Part shown: positions 1 through 9,247 of the stretch, piece after piece | Numbering within the stretch: position 1 is the first letter of the stretch | Layout of the letters: each line of letters opens with the position of its first letter | Source: Aphelocoma coerulescens | Taxonomy: Eukaryota; Chordata; Aves; Passeriformes; Corvidae | DNA length: 64,000 bases | Assembly: GCF_041296385.1 (NCBI RefSeq) | Contig: NW_027183804.1 | Span: 3,162,001-3,226,000, forward strand | Direction of reading: 5' to 3' | Translations under genes and position numbers: made by a program | The notes under the pieces: generated by a model | The model's database searches: none | What the model saw: only the letters and a program-made list of their open reading frames with translations | Told to the model about the DNA's origin: nothing

Positions 1-387
1 GTGATACTCCAGATGCGCATGGAAGCCAGGGTGCACTGAGACACAGCGGGGCCTTGTTGGAACCAAAGACACCTCTGCAAAAAACAGGCGAGCTCATAGA
101 AGCAAGGAGTCCATTGTTACAACATAAAACCTGTGGAACCAAGGGACCATTGTGACACTGCGGGGCCTCATGGAACCAATTGTCCATGATGACAATGCGG
201 ATCAAAGGAGACCATGGTGACACTGCGGAACCGCATGGAACCAAGGAGCCATTGTGACACTGCGGGGCCTCATGGAATCAAGGAGACCATTGTGACCCAG
301 GTGTTGCATGTGAAGGCAAGGAGCCATTGTGACTCTTTGGGCTTCTTCCCTTGAGCTCTGCAGCTGGCTGTCCCAGCCCAGCGCACC
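1..387 (+). repeat. Partial array unit at left edge (3' end of a unit)
   Basis: This is the last 387 bp of a unit, starting inside the 37-bp minisatellite block, which runs to about 343, and ending just before the first anchor. Base 1 aligns to 2217 in the next unit. It carries the AAAAAACAGG state (six A) that unit 1 also has, where most units read AAAAAGCAGG. The array therefore continues to the left. Confidence 0.95.
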
Positions 388-1050
388 ATGTGCCACCTGC
401 TCTCCTCAGGGCTCTGCCTGCACACAGGCCCAGGAGAAGTTTTCCTGTTTGCAAGGAAAGAATGGAAAAGCCTGAGCAGGTTTCCTAAACAACAAAGCCC
501 GCTCAGGAGCCACATGCTCAGTACAGGCTGCCTGGAACGATGGCCCCTTTCTATAAGGGTCAGTGTGAGCAGGAATGATCTCTGGGAGCAGAATTCTCGG
601 AGTCTTTCCACTGAATTCTCTGTGCCTGTGTCTTGGGGTGACTTTAGGATGTGTATCCCCTATCGCTGCTCTATGCCCCGAAGTTAACTTTGTGCATTTC
701 TGTGCCTTTCAACTGAGCTTGAGAGGAGGGAGACTAAAAAAAAAACCGGACAAACTTCTCAGAGCGTTTGTTCAAGGACACACATACACACTCCTCTGCA
801 TCCTGCTTGCAGCAAGGGTGGAGGAAGCAACCTTCTTGCTTTTGAGCCAGTTTTCAGCTCCTTTTCTCTGCAGGGAGATGGAGAGTTGAACTTTGTTCTC
901 CTGGGACTTCGGGGGTTTCTTTCACTTCTTGTCTTCTTGACTGTTTCAACATCAGACCACACCGGGAGAATTTTCGCCCGAGGTGGGGGCCCTGAATGTG
1001 GGCCCATGAGCCAGCTCCAAGGAGGAGGAGGGAGACTACACCTCCAGAAG
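388..1050 (+). other. Unit segment 1, possibly ERV-derived, non-coding (reference copy)
   Basis: This 663-bp part of the unit precedes the TGTTGGGG segment. Features seen are two GAATTC sites 22 bp apart (591 and 613), an A7-A10 tract (736-745 in this copy), a 3' splice-like TTTTCTCTGCAG (near 862-873), and a GGA-rich run GGAGGAGGAGGGAG (1021-1034). I see no conserved protein domain on either strand. By general feel it resembles avian retroviral LTR or leader sequence, but no terminus or primer-binding site can be fixed, so the origin is an inference. The equivalent segment is present in every unit. Confidence 0.35.
736..745 (+). repeat. Variable A homopolymer (A7-A10 across units)
   Basis: There are ten A here, ten in units 2, 9 and 14, nine in most units, eight in units 23, 25, 26, 27 and the right partial unit, and seven plus T in unit 3. 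This length decides whether the two flanking open frames join into one of 166 codons (A8, or A7 plus T). That argues these frames are fortuitous. Confidence 0.8.
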
Positions 1051-1370
1051 TGTTGGGGTTCCTCCCCCCTGCCATGAGGTCATGGGAGAGGGGATTCTGG
1101 GGTAGAGGCATGGCCTGGGCACGGGGTCTCCCTACTCCCTGCTCACATGTGCCCTAATCCTGTTCCGCACTGGTTATTTTGTGTTGCCCTGTGCCAGGAG
1201 GGCCCTGCTTGTGCCGGGATTGCTCAGTTCTTTGGCAGTGCCCCGCCCATGTGGCTGGAGAAGAAAGAGCTCTGAAACTTCTCTCAAGAATCGCTCCCTA
1301 TTTCTTTCCACGGGCCTCGCTGTCTAGGGATGTTTCAGGAGAGCCCACTGAAACACGGAAGGACTCTCCA
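1051..1370 (+). mobile_element. LTR-like fragment, TGTTGGGG...CTCTCCA (reference copy, about 320 bp)
   Basis: It begins TGTTGGGGTTCC, a common start for avian endogenous-retrovirus LTRs, and reaches CTCTCCA about 320 bp later, so it has TG...CA ends. A non-canonical poly(A)-like AAGAAA lies in GGAGAAGAAAGAGC near 1259, followed by a pyrimidine-rich stretch. This matches the usual LTR layout (U3, poly(A) signal, R/U5). I see no clear flanking target-site duplication, as expected for an old copy that was amplified as part of the satellite. The family name cannot be given from sequence alone. It occurs once per unit, about 663 bp after the anchor. Confidence 0.5.
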
Positions 1371-1576
1371 ATTATCCCAGCTTTCTCTCCACAGCGAGAG
1401 GTTTGAATATTTAGCATTGTTATCCTTTTCCTGTGTGTTTGTTAAATAAATAGTTTCTATCTCTTTCACTTTCTTCCCAGGAAAATTCTTTTTTCCCGAA
1501 CCTGGTGGGGGAGGGCTGGGTGTAACCTGCCTTCTACCAGAGGATATTTTCCTCCACATTTGTCCAGACCGGCACA
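1371..1576 (+). mobile_element. LTR-3'-end-like fragment with AATAAA (reference copy)
   Basis: This segment runs from the end of the TGTTGGGG fragment to CCGGCACA. It has a canonical AATAAA (1445-1450) in TTAAATAAATAG, a TTTCTTCC pyrimidine tract, a G-rich GTGGGGGAGGG stretch and a closing TTTGTCCAGACCGGCACA. The order AATAAA, pyrimidine tract, G-rich stretch, ...ACA end resembles the R-U5 part of an avian LTR from a family different from the preceding fragment. If so, the unit carries two LTR pieces. The assignment rests on resemblance only. Confidence 0.42.
1445..1450 (+). promoter_or_regulatory. AATAAA polyadenylation-signal match (reference copy)
   Basis: A canonical hexamer in TTAAATAAATAG, followed within about 50 bp by TTTCACTTTCTTCCCAGG and then a GT-rich stretch. 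That context is compatible with a poly(A) site inherited from an LTR. It is present in all units; in unit 24 the trailing ATAG is changed to AGAG but the hexamer survives. No sequence evidence shows it is used. Confidence 0.3.
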
Positions 1577-1718
1577 GCCTTCCTTTCCCTGCGTCTCTGT
1601 TGCAGATGGAAGCTGCTGGTGCCATTGTCACCTTGAAGCCCTCTTTTGATGCAAGCAGATGTTGCCAGCTGTGTTCAGCAGCTGTGGCTCAATGTTTCTG
1701 CAAAGCTTTTGTGTTCCT

Positions 1719-2559
1719 CATGGAACCAAGGAGCCTTTGTGACACTGCAGGGGCTGATGGCATCAAGGAGACAATTGTGACAGTACAGAACCTCCTAGAA
1801 ACAAGGCTCCATTGTGACACCGTGGGGAATCATGGAATCAAGGAGCCCATTGTGACACGGCCAGGCCGCATGGAACCAATGGTCCATGGTTACACTGCGG
1901 ATTCAAGAAGGCCATGGTGACACCACGGAGCATCATGGAACCATAGGTCCATTGTGACACAGCGGGGCCTCATGGAAACCAGGGCACCATTGTGGCAAAG
2001 CAGGGCCTAATGGAAGCATGGAGAGCATTGGGACATTGTGGGGAATCATGGAAGCATGGAGAGCATTGTGACACTAAGGAAACTCCTGGAACCAAGATGA
2101 CCACTGGCACATCATGGAACCTCATGGAAGCAAGCCTCCATGATGACTTTGGAGGGCCTCATGGAGCACAGGATCCATTGTGACACAGCAGGACCTGGTG
2201 GAACCAAGGAGCCTTTGTGATACTCCAGATGCGCATGGAAGCCAGGGTGCACTGAGACACAGCGGGGCCTTGTTGGAACCAAAGACACCTCTGCAAAAAA
2301 CAGGCGAGCTCATAGAAGCAAGGAGTCCATTGTTACAACATAAAACCTGTGGAACCAAGGGACCATTGTGACACTGCGGGGCCTCATGGAACCAATTGTC
2401 CATGATGACAATGCGGATCAAAGGAGACCATGGTGACACTGCGGAACCGCATGGAACCAAGGAGCCATTGTGACACTGCGGGGCCTCATGGAATCAAGGA
2501 GACCATTGTGACCCAGGTGTTGCATGTGAAGGCAAGGAGCCATTGTGACTCTTTGGGCT
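1719..2559 (+). repeat. 37-bp minisatellite block inside the unit (reference copy)
   Basis: About 841 bp can be parsed by eye into about 23 degenerate monomers of 31-38 bp, mode 37. The monomer consensus starts CATGGAACCAAGGAGCC, continues ATTGTGACACT and ends GCGGGGCCT. The best-preserved monomers lie near the 3' end (about 2450-2486 and its neighbours). Others are shortened, for example the TCAAGAAGGCC monomer, or drifted. An equivalent block sits about 1,331 bp after the anchor in every unit and ends about 45 bp before the next anchor, so the window holds about 28 such blocks and around 640 monomers. The monomers are contiguous without spacers, so this is not a CRISPR array. The monomer order is the same in all units, so the block was amplified with the unit rather than expanding independently in each. 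Confidence 0.93.
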
Positions 2560-2603
2560 TCTTCCCTTGAGCTCTGCAGCTGGCTGTCCCAGCCCAGCGC
2601 ACC

Positions 2604-4818
2604 ATGTGCCACCTGCTCTCCTCAGGGCTCTGCCTGCACACAGGCCCAGGAGAAGTTTTCCTGTTTGCAAGGAAAGAATGGAAAAGCCTGAGCAGGTTTC
2701 CTAAACAACAAACCCCGCTCAGGAGCCACATGCTCAGTACAGTCTGCCTGGAATGATGGCCCCTTTCTACAAGGGTCAGTGTGAGCAGGAATGATCTCTG
2801 GGAGCAGAATTCTCGGAGTCTTTCCACTGAATTCTCTGTGCCTGTGTCTTGGGGTGACTTTAGGATGTGTATCCCCTATCGCTGCTCTATGCCCCGAAGT
2901 TAACTTTGTGCATTTCTGTGCCTTTCAACTGAGCTTGAGAGGAGGGAGAGGAAAAAAAAAACGGACAAACTTCTCAGAGCGTTTGTTCAAGGACACACAT
3001 ACACACTCCTCTGCATCCTGCTTGCAGCAAGGGTGGAGGAAGCAACCTTCTTGCTTTTGAGCCAGTTTTCAGCTCCTTTTCTCTGCAGGGAGATGGAGAG
3101 TTGAACTTTGTTCTCCTGGGACTTCGGGGGTTTCTTTCACTTCTTGTCTTCTTGACTGTTTCAACATCAGACCACACCGGGAGAATTTTCTACCGAGGTG
3201 GGGGCCCTGAATGTGGGCCCATGAGCCAGCTCCAAGGAGGAGGAGGGAGACTACACCTCCAGAAGTGTTGGGGTTCCTCCCCCCTGCCATGAGGTCATGG
3301 GAGAGGGGACCCTGGGGTAGAGGCATGGCCTGGGCACAGGGTCTCCCTGCTCCCTGCTCACATGTGCCCTAATCCTGTTCAGCACTGGTTATTTTGCGTT
3401 GCCCTGTGCCAGGAGGGCCCTGCTTGTCCCGTGATTGCTCAGTTCTTTGGCAGTGCCCCGCCCATGTGGCTGGAGAAGAAAGAGCTCTGAAACTTCTCTC
3501 AAGAATCGCTCCCTATTTCTTTCCACGGGCCTGGCTGTCTAGGGATGTTTCAGGAGAGCCCATTGAAACACGGAAGGACTCTCCAATTATCCCAGCTTTC
3601 TCTCCACAGCGAGAGGTTTCAATATTTAGCATTGTTATCTTTTACCTGTGTGTTTGTTAAATAAATAGTTTCTATCTCTTTCACTTTCTTCCAAGGAAAA
3701 TTCTTTTTTCCCGAGCCGGGTGGGGGAGGGCTGGGTGTAACCTGCCTTCTACCAGAGGATATTTTCCTCCACATTTGTCCAGCCGGGCACAGCCTGTCCT
3801 TTCCCTGGGTCTCTGTTGCAGATGGAAGCTGCTGGTGCCATTGTCAGCTTGAAGCCCTCTTTTGATGCAAGCAGATGTTGCCAGCTGTGTTCAGCAGCTG
3901 TGGCTCAATGTTTCTGCAAAGCTTTTGTGTTCCTCATGGAACCAAGGAGCCTTTGTGACACTGCAGGGGCTGATGGCATCAAGGAGACAATTGTGACAGT
4001 ACAGAACCTCCTAGAAACAAGGCTCCATTGTGACACCGTGGGGAATCATGGACTCAAGGAGCCCATTGTGACACGGCCAGGCCGCATGGAACCAATGGTC
4101 CATGGTTACACTGCGGATTCAAGAAGAGCACGGTGACACCACGGAGCATCATGGAACCATAGTCCATTGTGACACAGCGGGGCCTCATGGAAACCAGGGC
4201 ACCATTGTGGCAAAGCAGGGCCTAATGGAAGCATGGAGAGCATTGGGACATTGTGGGGAATCATGGAAGCATGGAGAGCATTGTGACACTAAGGAAGCTC
4301 CTGGAACCAAGATGACCACTGGCACATCATGGAACCTCATGGAAGCAAGCCTCCATGATGACTTTGGAGGGCCTCATGGAGCACAGGATCCATTGTGACA
4401 CAGCAGGACCTGGTGCAACCAAGGAGCCTTTGTGATACTCCAGATGCGCATGGAAGCCAGGGTGCACTGAGACACAGCGGGGCCTTGTTGGAACCAAAGA
4501 CACCTCTGCAAAAAGCAGGCGAGCTCATAGAAGCAAGGAGTCCATTGTTACAACATAAAACCTATGGAACCAAGGGACCATTGTGACACTGTGGGGCCTC
4601 ATGGAACCAATTGTCCATGATGACAATGCGGATCAAAGGAGACCATGGTGACACTGCGGAACCGCATGGAACCAAGGAGCCATTGTGACACAGTGGGGCC
4701 TCATGGAATCAAGGAGACCATTGTGACCCAGGTGTTGCATGTGAAGGCAAGGAGCCATTGTGACTCTTTGGGCTTCTTCCCTTGAGCTCTGCAGCTGGCT
4801 GTCCCAGCCCAGCGCACC
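2604..4818 (+). repeat. Array unit 2 (2,215 bp)
   Basis: Its minisatellite part runs from about 3935 to 4774. It has a G-to-T/C-to-T marked patch: GAATGATGG at 2751 instead of GAACGATGG, which puts a TGA into the frame that stays open in most other units. Its A10 tract is followed by ACGG, having lost one C of CCGG. The minisatellite has AGAGCACGG near 4126, where neighbours read AGGCCATGG or AGACCATGG. Confidence 0.95.
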
Positions 4819-7032
4819 ATGTGCCACCTGCTCTCCTCAGGGCTCTGCCTGCACACAGGCCCAGGAGAAGTTTTCCTGTTTGCAAGGAAAGAATGGAAAA
4901 GCCTGAGCAGGTTTCCTAAACAACAAACCCCGCTCAGGAGCCACATGCTCAGTACAGTCTGCCTGGAACGATGGCCCCTTTCTATAAGGGTCAGTGTGAG
5001 CAGGAATGATCTCTGGGAGCAGAATTCTCGGAGTCTTTCCACTGAATTCTCTGTGCCTGTGTCTTGGGGTGAGTTTAGGATGTGTATCCCCTATTGCTGC
5101 TCTATGCCCAGAAGTTAACTTGGTGCATTTCTGTGCCTTTCAACTGAGCCTGAGAGGGGGGAGAGGAAAAAAATCCGGACAAACTTCTCAGAGCGTTTGT
5201 TCAAGGACACACATACACACTCCTCTGCATCCTGCTTGCAGCAAGAGCGCAGGAAGCAACCTTCTTGCTTTTGAGCCAGTTTTCAGCTCCTTTTCTCTGC
5301 AGGGAGATGGAGAGTTGAACTTTGTTCTCCTGGGACTTTGGGGGGGTTTTTCCCTTCTTCTCTTCTTGACTGTTTCAACATCAGACCACACCGGGAGAAT
5401 TTTCGCCCGAGGTGGGGGCCCTGAATGTGGGCCCATGAGCCAGCTCCAAGGAGGAGGAGGGAGACTACACCTCCAGAAGTGTTGGGGTTCCTCCCCCCTG
5501 CCATGAGGTCATGGGAGAGGGGACCCTGGGGTAGAGGCATGGCCTGGGCACGGGGTCTCCCTACTCCCTGCTCACATGTGCCCTAATCCTGTTCCGCACT
5601 GGTTATTTTGTGTTGCCCTGTGCCAGGAGGGCCCTGCTTGTGCCGTGATTGCTCAGTTCTTTGGCAGTGCCCCGCCCATGTGGCTGGAGAAGAAAGAGCT
5701 CTGAAACTTCTCTCAAGAATCGCTCCCTATTTCTTTCCACGGGCCTGGCTGTCTAGGGATGTTTCAGGAGAGCCCACTGAAACACGGAAGGACTCTCCAA
5801 TTATCCCAGCTTTCTCTCCACAGCGAGAGGTTTGAATATTTAGCATTGTTATCCTTTTCCTGTGTGTTTGTTAAATAAATAGTTTCTATCTCTTTCACTT
5901 TCTTCCCAGGAAAATTCTTTTTTCCCGAACCTGGTGGGGGAGGGCTGGGTGTAACCTGCCTTCTACCAGAGGATATTTTCCTCCACATTTGTCCAGCCGG
6001 GCACAGCCTTCCTTTCCCTGCGTCTCTGTTGCAGATGGAAGCTGCTGGTGCCATTGTCAGCTTGAAGCCCTCTTTTGATTCAAGCAAATGTTGCCAGCTG
6101 TGTTCAGCAGCTGTGGCTCAATGTTTCTGCAAAGCTTTTGTGTTCCTCATGGAACCAAGGAGCCTTTGTGACACTGCAGGGGCTGATGGCATCAAGGAGA
6201 CAATTGTGACAGTACAGAACCTCCTAGAAACATGGCTCCATTGTGACACCGTGGGGAATCATGGAATCAAGGAGCCCATTGTGACACGGCCAGGCCGCAT
6301 GGAACCAATGGTCCATGGTTACACTGCGGATTCAAGAAGGCCATGGTGACACCACGGAGCATCATGGAACCATAGGTCCATTGTGACACAGCGGGGCCTC
6401 ATGGAAACCAGGGCACCATTGTGGCAAAGCAGGGCCTAATGGAAGCATGGAGAGCATTGGGACATTGTGGGGAATCATGGAATCATGGAGAGCATTGTGA
6501 CACTAAGGAAACTCCTGGAACCAAGATGACCACTGGCACATCATGGAACCTCATGGAAGCAAGCCTCCATGATGACTTTGGAGGGCCTCATGGAGCACAG
6601 GATCCATTGTGACACAGCAGGACCTGGTGCAACCAAGGAGCCTTTGTGATACTCCAGATGCGCATGGAAGCCAGGGTGCACTGAGACACAGCGGGGCCTT
6701 GTTGGAACCAAAGACACCTCTGCAAAAAGCAGGCGAGCTCATAGAAGCAAGGAGTCCATTGTTACAACATAAAACCTGTGGAACCAAGGGACCATTGTGA
6801 CACTGCGGGGCCTCATGGAACCAATTGTCCATGATGACAATGCGGATCAAAGGAGACCATGGTGACACTGCGGAACCGCATGGAACCAAGGAGCCATTGT
6901 GACACTGCGGGGCCTCATGGAATCAAGGAGACCATTGTGACCCAGGTGTTGCATGTGAAGGCAAGGAGCCATTGTGACTCTTTGGGCTTCTTCCCTTGAG
7001 CTCTGCAGCTGGCTGTCCCAGCCCAGCGCACC
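4819..7032 (+). repeat. Array unit 3 (2,214 bp), divergent variant
   Basis: This is one of the most distinctive units. It has GTGAGTTTAGG instead of GTGACTTTAGG, TATTGCTGC, a short A7 tract followed by T, GCAAGAGCGCAGG (5241) instead of GCAAGGGTGGAGG, and a seven-G run followed by TTTTTCCC (5340-5353). It also has GATTCAAGCAAATG near 6078. The GAGCGC plus seven-G combination recurs only in unit 24, about 47 kb away. Its minisatellite part runs from about 6148 to 6988. Confidence 0.95.
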
Positions 7033-9247
7033 ATGTGCCACCTGCTCTCCTCAGGCCTCTGCCTGCACACAGGCCCAGGAGAAGTTTTCCTGTTTGCAAG
7101 GAAAGAATGGAAAAGCCTGAGCAGGTTTCCTAAACAAGAAACCCTGCTCAGGAGCCACATGCTCAGTACAGGCTGCCTGGAACGATGGCCCCTTTCTACA
7201 AGGGTCAGTGTGAGCAGGAATGATCTCTGGGAGCAGAATTCTCGGAGTCTTTCCACTGAATTCTCTGTGCCTGTGTCTTGGGGTGACTTTAGGATGTGTA
7301 TCCCCTATGGCTGCTCTATGCCCCGAAGTTAACTTTGTGCATTTCTGTGCCTTTCAACTGAGCTTGAGAGGAGGGAGAGGAAAAAAAAACCGGACAAACT
7401 TCTCAGAGCGTTTGTTCAAGGACACACATACACACTCCTCTGCATCCTGCTTGCAGCAAGGGTGGAGGAAGCAACCTTCTTGCTTTTGAGCCAGTTTTCA
7501 GCTCCTTTTCTCTGCAGGGAGATGGAGAGTTGAACTTTGTTCTCCTGGGACTTCGGGGGTTTCTTTCACTTCTTGTCTTCTTGACTGTTTCAACATCAGA
7601 CCACACCGGGAGAATTTTCTACCGAGGTGGGGGCCCTGAATGTGGGCCCATGAGCCAGCTCCAAGGAGGAGGAGGGAGACTACACCTCCAGAAGTGTTGG
7701 GGTTCCTCCCCCCTGCCATGAGGTCATGGGAGAGGGGACCCTGGGGTAGAGGCATGGCCTGGGCACAGGGTCTCCCTGCTCCCTGCTCACATGTGCCCTA
7801 ATCCTGTTCAGCACTGGTTATTTTGCGTTGCCCTGTGCCAGGAGGGCCCTGCTTGTCCCGTGATTGCTCAGTTCTTTGGCAGTGCCCCGCCCATGTGGCT
7901 GGAGAAGAAAGAGCTCTGAAACTTCTCTCAAGAATCGCTCCCTATTTCTTTCCATGGGCCTGGCTGTCTAGGGATGTTTCAGGAGAGCCCATTGAAACAC
8001 GGAAGGACTCTCCAATTATCCCAGCTTTCTCTCCACAGCGAGAGGTTTCAATATTTAGCATTGTTATCTTTTTGCTGTGTGTTTGTTAAATAAATAGTTT
8101 CTATCTCTTTCACTTTCTTCCGAGGAAAATTCTTTTTTCCCGAGCCGGGTGGGGGAGGGCTGGGTGTAACCTGCCTTCTACCAGAGGATATTTTCCTCCA
8201 CATTTGTCCAGACCGGCACAGCCTGTCCTTTCCCTGGGTGTCTGTTGCAGATGGAAGCTGCTGGTGCCATTGTCAGCTTGAAGCCCTCTTTTGATGCAGC
8301 AGATGTTGCCAGCTGTGTTCAGCAGCTGTGGCTCAATGTTTCTGCAAAGCTTTTGTGTTCCTCATGGAACCAAGGAGCCTTTGTGACACTGCAGGGGCTG
8401 ATGGCATCAAGGAGACAATTGTGACAGTACAGAACCTCCTAGAAACAAGGCTCCATTGTGACACCGTGGGGAATCATGGAATCAAGGAGCCCATTGTGAC
8501 ACGGCCAGGCCGCATGGAACCAATGGTCCATGGTTACACTGCGGATTCAAGAAGGCCATGGTGACACCACGGAGCATCATGGAACCATAGGTCCATTGTG
8601 ACACAGCGGGGCCTCATGGAAACCAGGGCACCATGGTGGCAAAGCAGGGCCTAATGGAAGCATGGAGAGCATTGGGACATTGTGGGGAATCATGGAAGCA
8701 TGGAGAGCATTGTGACACTAAGGAAACTCCTGGAACCAAGATGACCACTGGCACATCATGGAACCTCATGGAAGCAAGCCTCCATGATGACTTTGGAGGG
8801 CCTCATGGAGCACAGGATCCATTGTGACACAGCAGGACCTGGTGCAACCAAGGAGCCTTTGTGATACTCCAGATGCGCATGGAAGCCAGGGTGCACTGAG
8901 ACACAGCGGGGCCTTGTTGGAACCAAAGACACCTCTGCAAAAAGCAGGCGAGCTCATAGAAGCAAGGAGTCCATTGTTACAACATAAAACCTGTGGAACC
9001 AAGGGACCATTGTGACACTGCGGGGCCTCATGGAACCAATTGTCCATGATGACAATGCGGATCAAAGGAGACCATGGTGACACTGCGGAACCGCATGGAA
9101 CCAAGGAGCCATTGTGACACTGCGGGGCCTCATGGAATCAAGGAGATCATTGTGACCCAGGTGTTGCATGTGAAGGCAAGGAGCCATTGTGACTCTTTGG
9201 GCTTCTTCCCTTGAGCTCTGCAGCTGGCTGTCCCAGCCCAGCGCACC
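7033..9247 (+). repeat. Array unit 4 (2,215 bp), 1-bp deletion subtype
   Basis: It has GATGCAGCAGATG at about 8293, where most units have GATGCAAGCAGATG. The single-base difference switches the reading frame behind the 3' splice-like site and opens a 57-codon frame (8251-8424). It shares CAAGAAACCCTGCTC with unit 5. Its minisatellite part runs from about 8363 to 9203. Confidence 0.95.
8251..8424 (+). other. Exon-like 57-codon frame behind a 3' splice-site match (unit 4)
   Basis: A pyrimidine-rich tract ending CTGTTGCAG is followed directly by ATGGAAGCTGCTGG. In this unit the frame stays open for 57 codons, starting MEAAGAIVSLKPSFDAADVA and containing CVQQLW, and then runs into the minisatellite and stops at TGA (8422). 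The first 35 or so residues have ordinary amino-acid composition, unlike the frames that arise from the minisatellite. In most units an extra A (GATGCAAGCAG) shifts the frame. I do not recognise the protein. It could be a captured exon fragment, a piece of ERV sequence or chance. Confidence 0.25.

Larger units (their letters stand above)
388..2603 (+). repeat. Array unit 1 (2,216 bp), reference unit
   Basis: This is the unit used for internal coordinates. It holds an ERV-like segment (388-1050), an LTR-like segment starting TGTTGGGG (1051-1370), an LTR-tail-like segment with AATAAA (1371-1576), an exon-like stretch (1606 to about 1718) and a 37-bp minisatellite block (1719-2559). Private or rare states are GATTCTGG near 1093, where all others read GACCCTGG, and GGTGGAACC near 2200, where others read GGTGCAACC. 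The A tract (736-745) has ten A preceded by GACT instead of GAGG. Confidence 0.95.

Noticed and set aside
270..611. 113-codon minus-strand frame open in nearly every unit
   Set aside because: It recurs because units are almost identical and the minisatellite is poor in stops. Differences between units are mostly amino-acid changing, there is no recognisable domain, and part of it is translated minisatellite. There is no sign of selection on a protein.
1600..1920. 106-codon plus-strand frame (starts before ATGGAAGCTGC, present in most units)
   Set aside because: It starts inside the splice-like tract, most of its length is translated 37-bp minisatellite, and it is lost in units 4, 5, 9 and 14 by a 1-bp difference.
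1719..2559. CRISPR-like array of 37-bp repeats
   Set aside because: Monomers are contiguous and degenerate, with no spacers of separate origin, no leader and no cas genes. The surrounding sequence is eukaryotic satellite.
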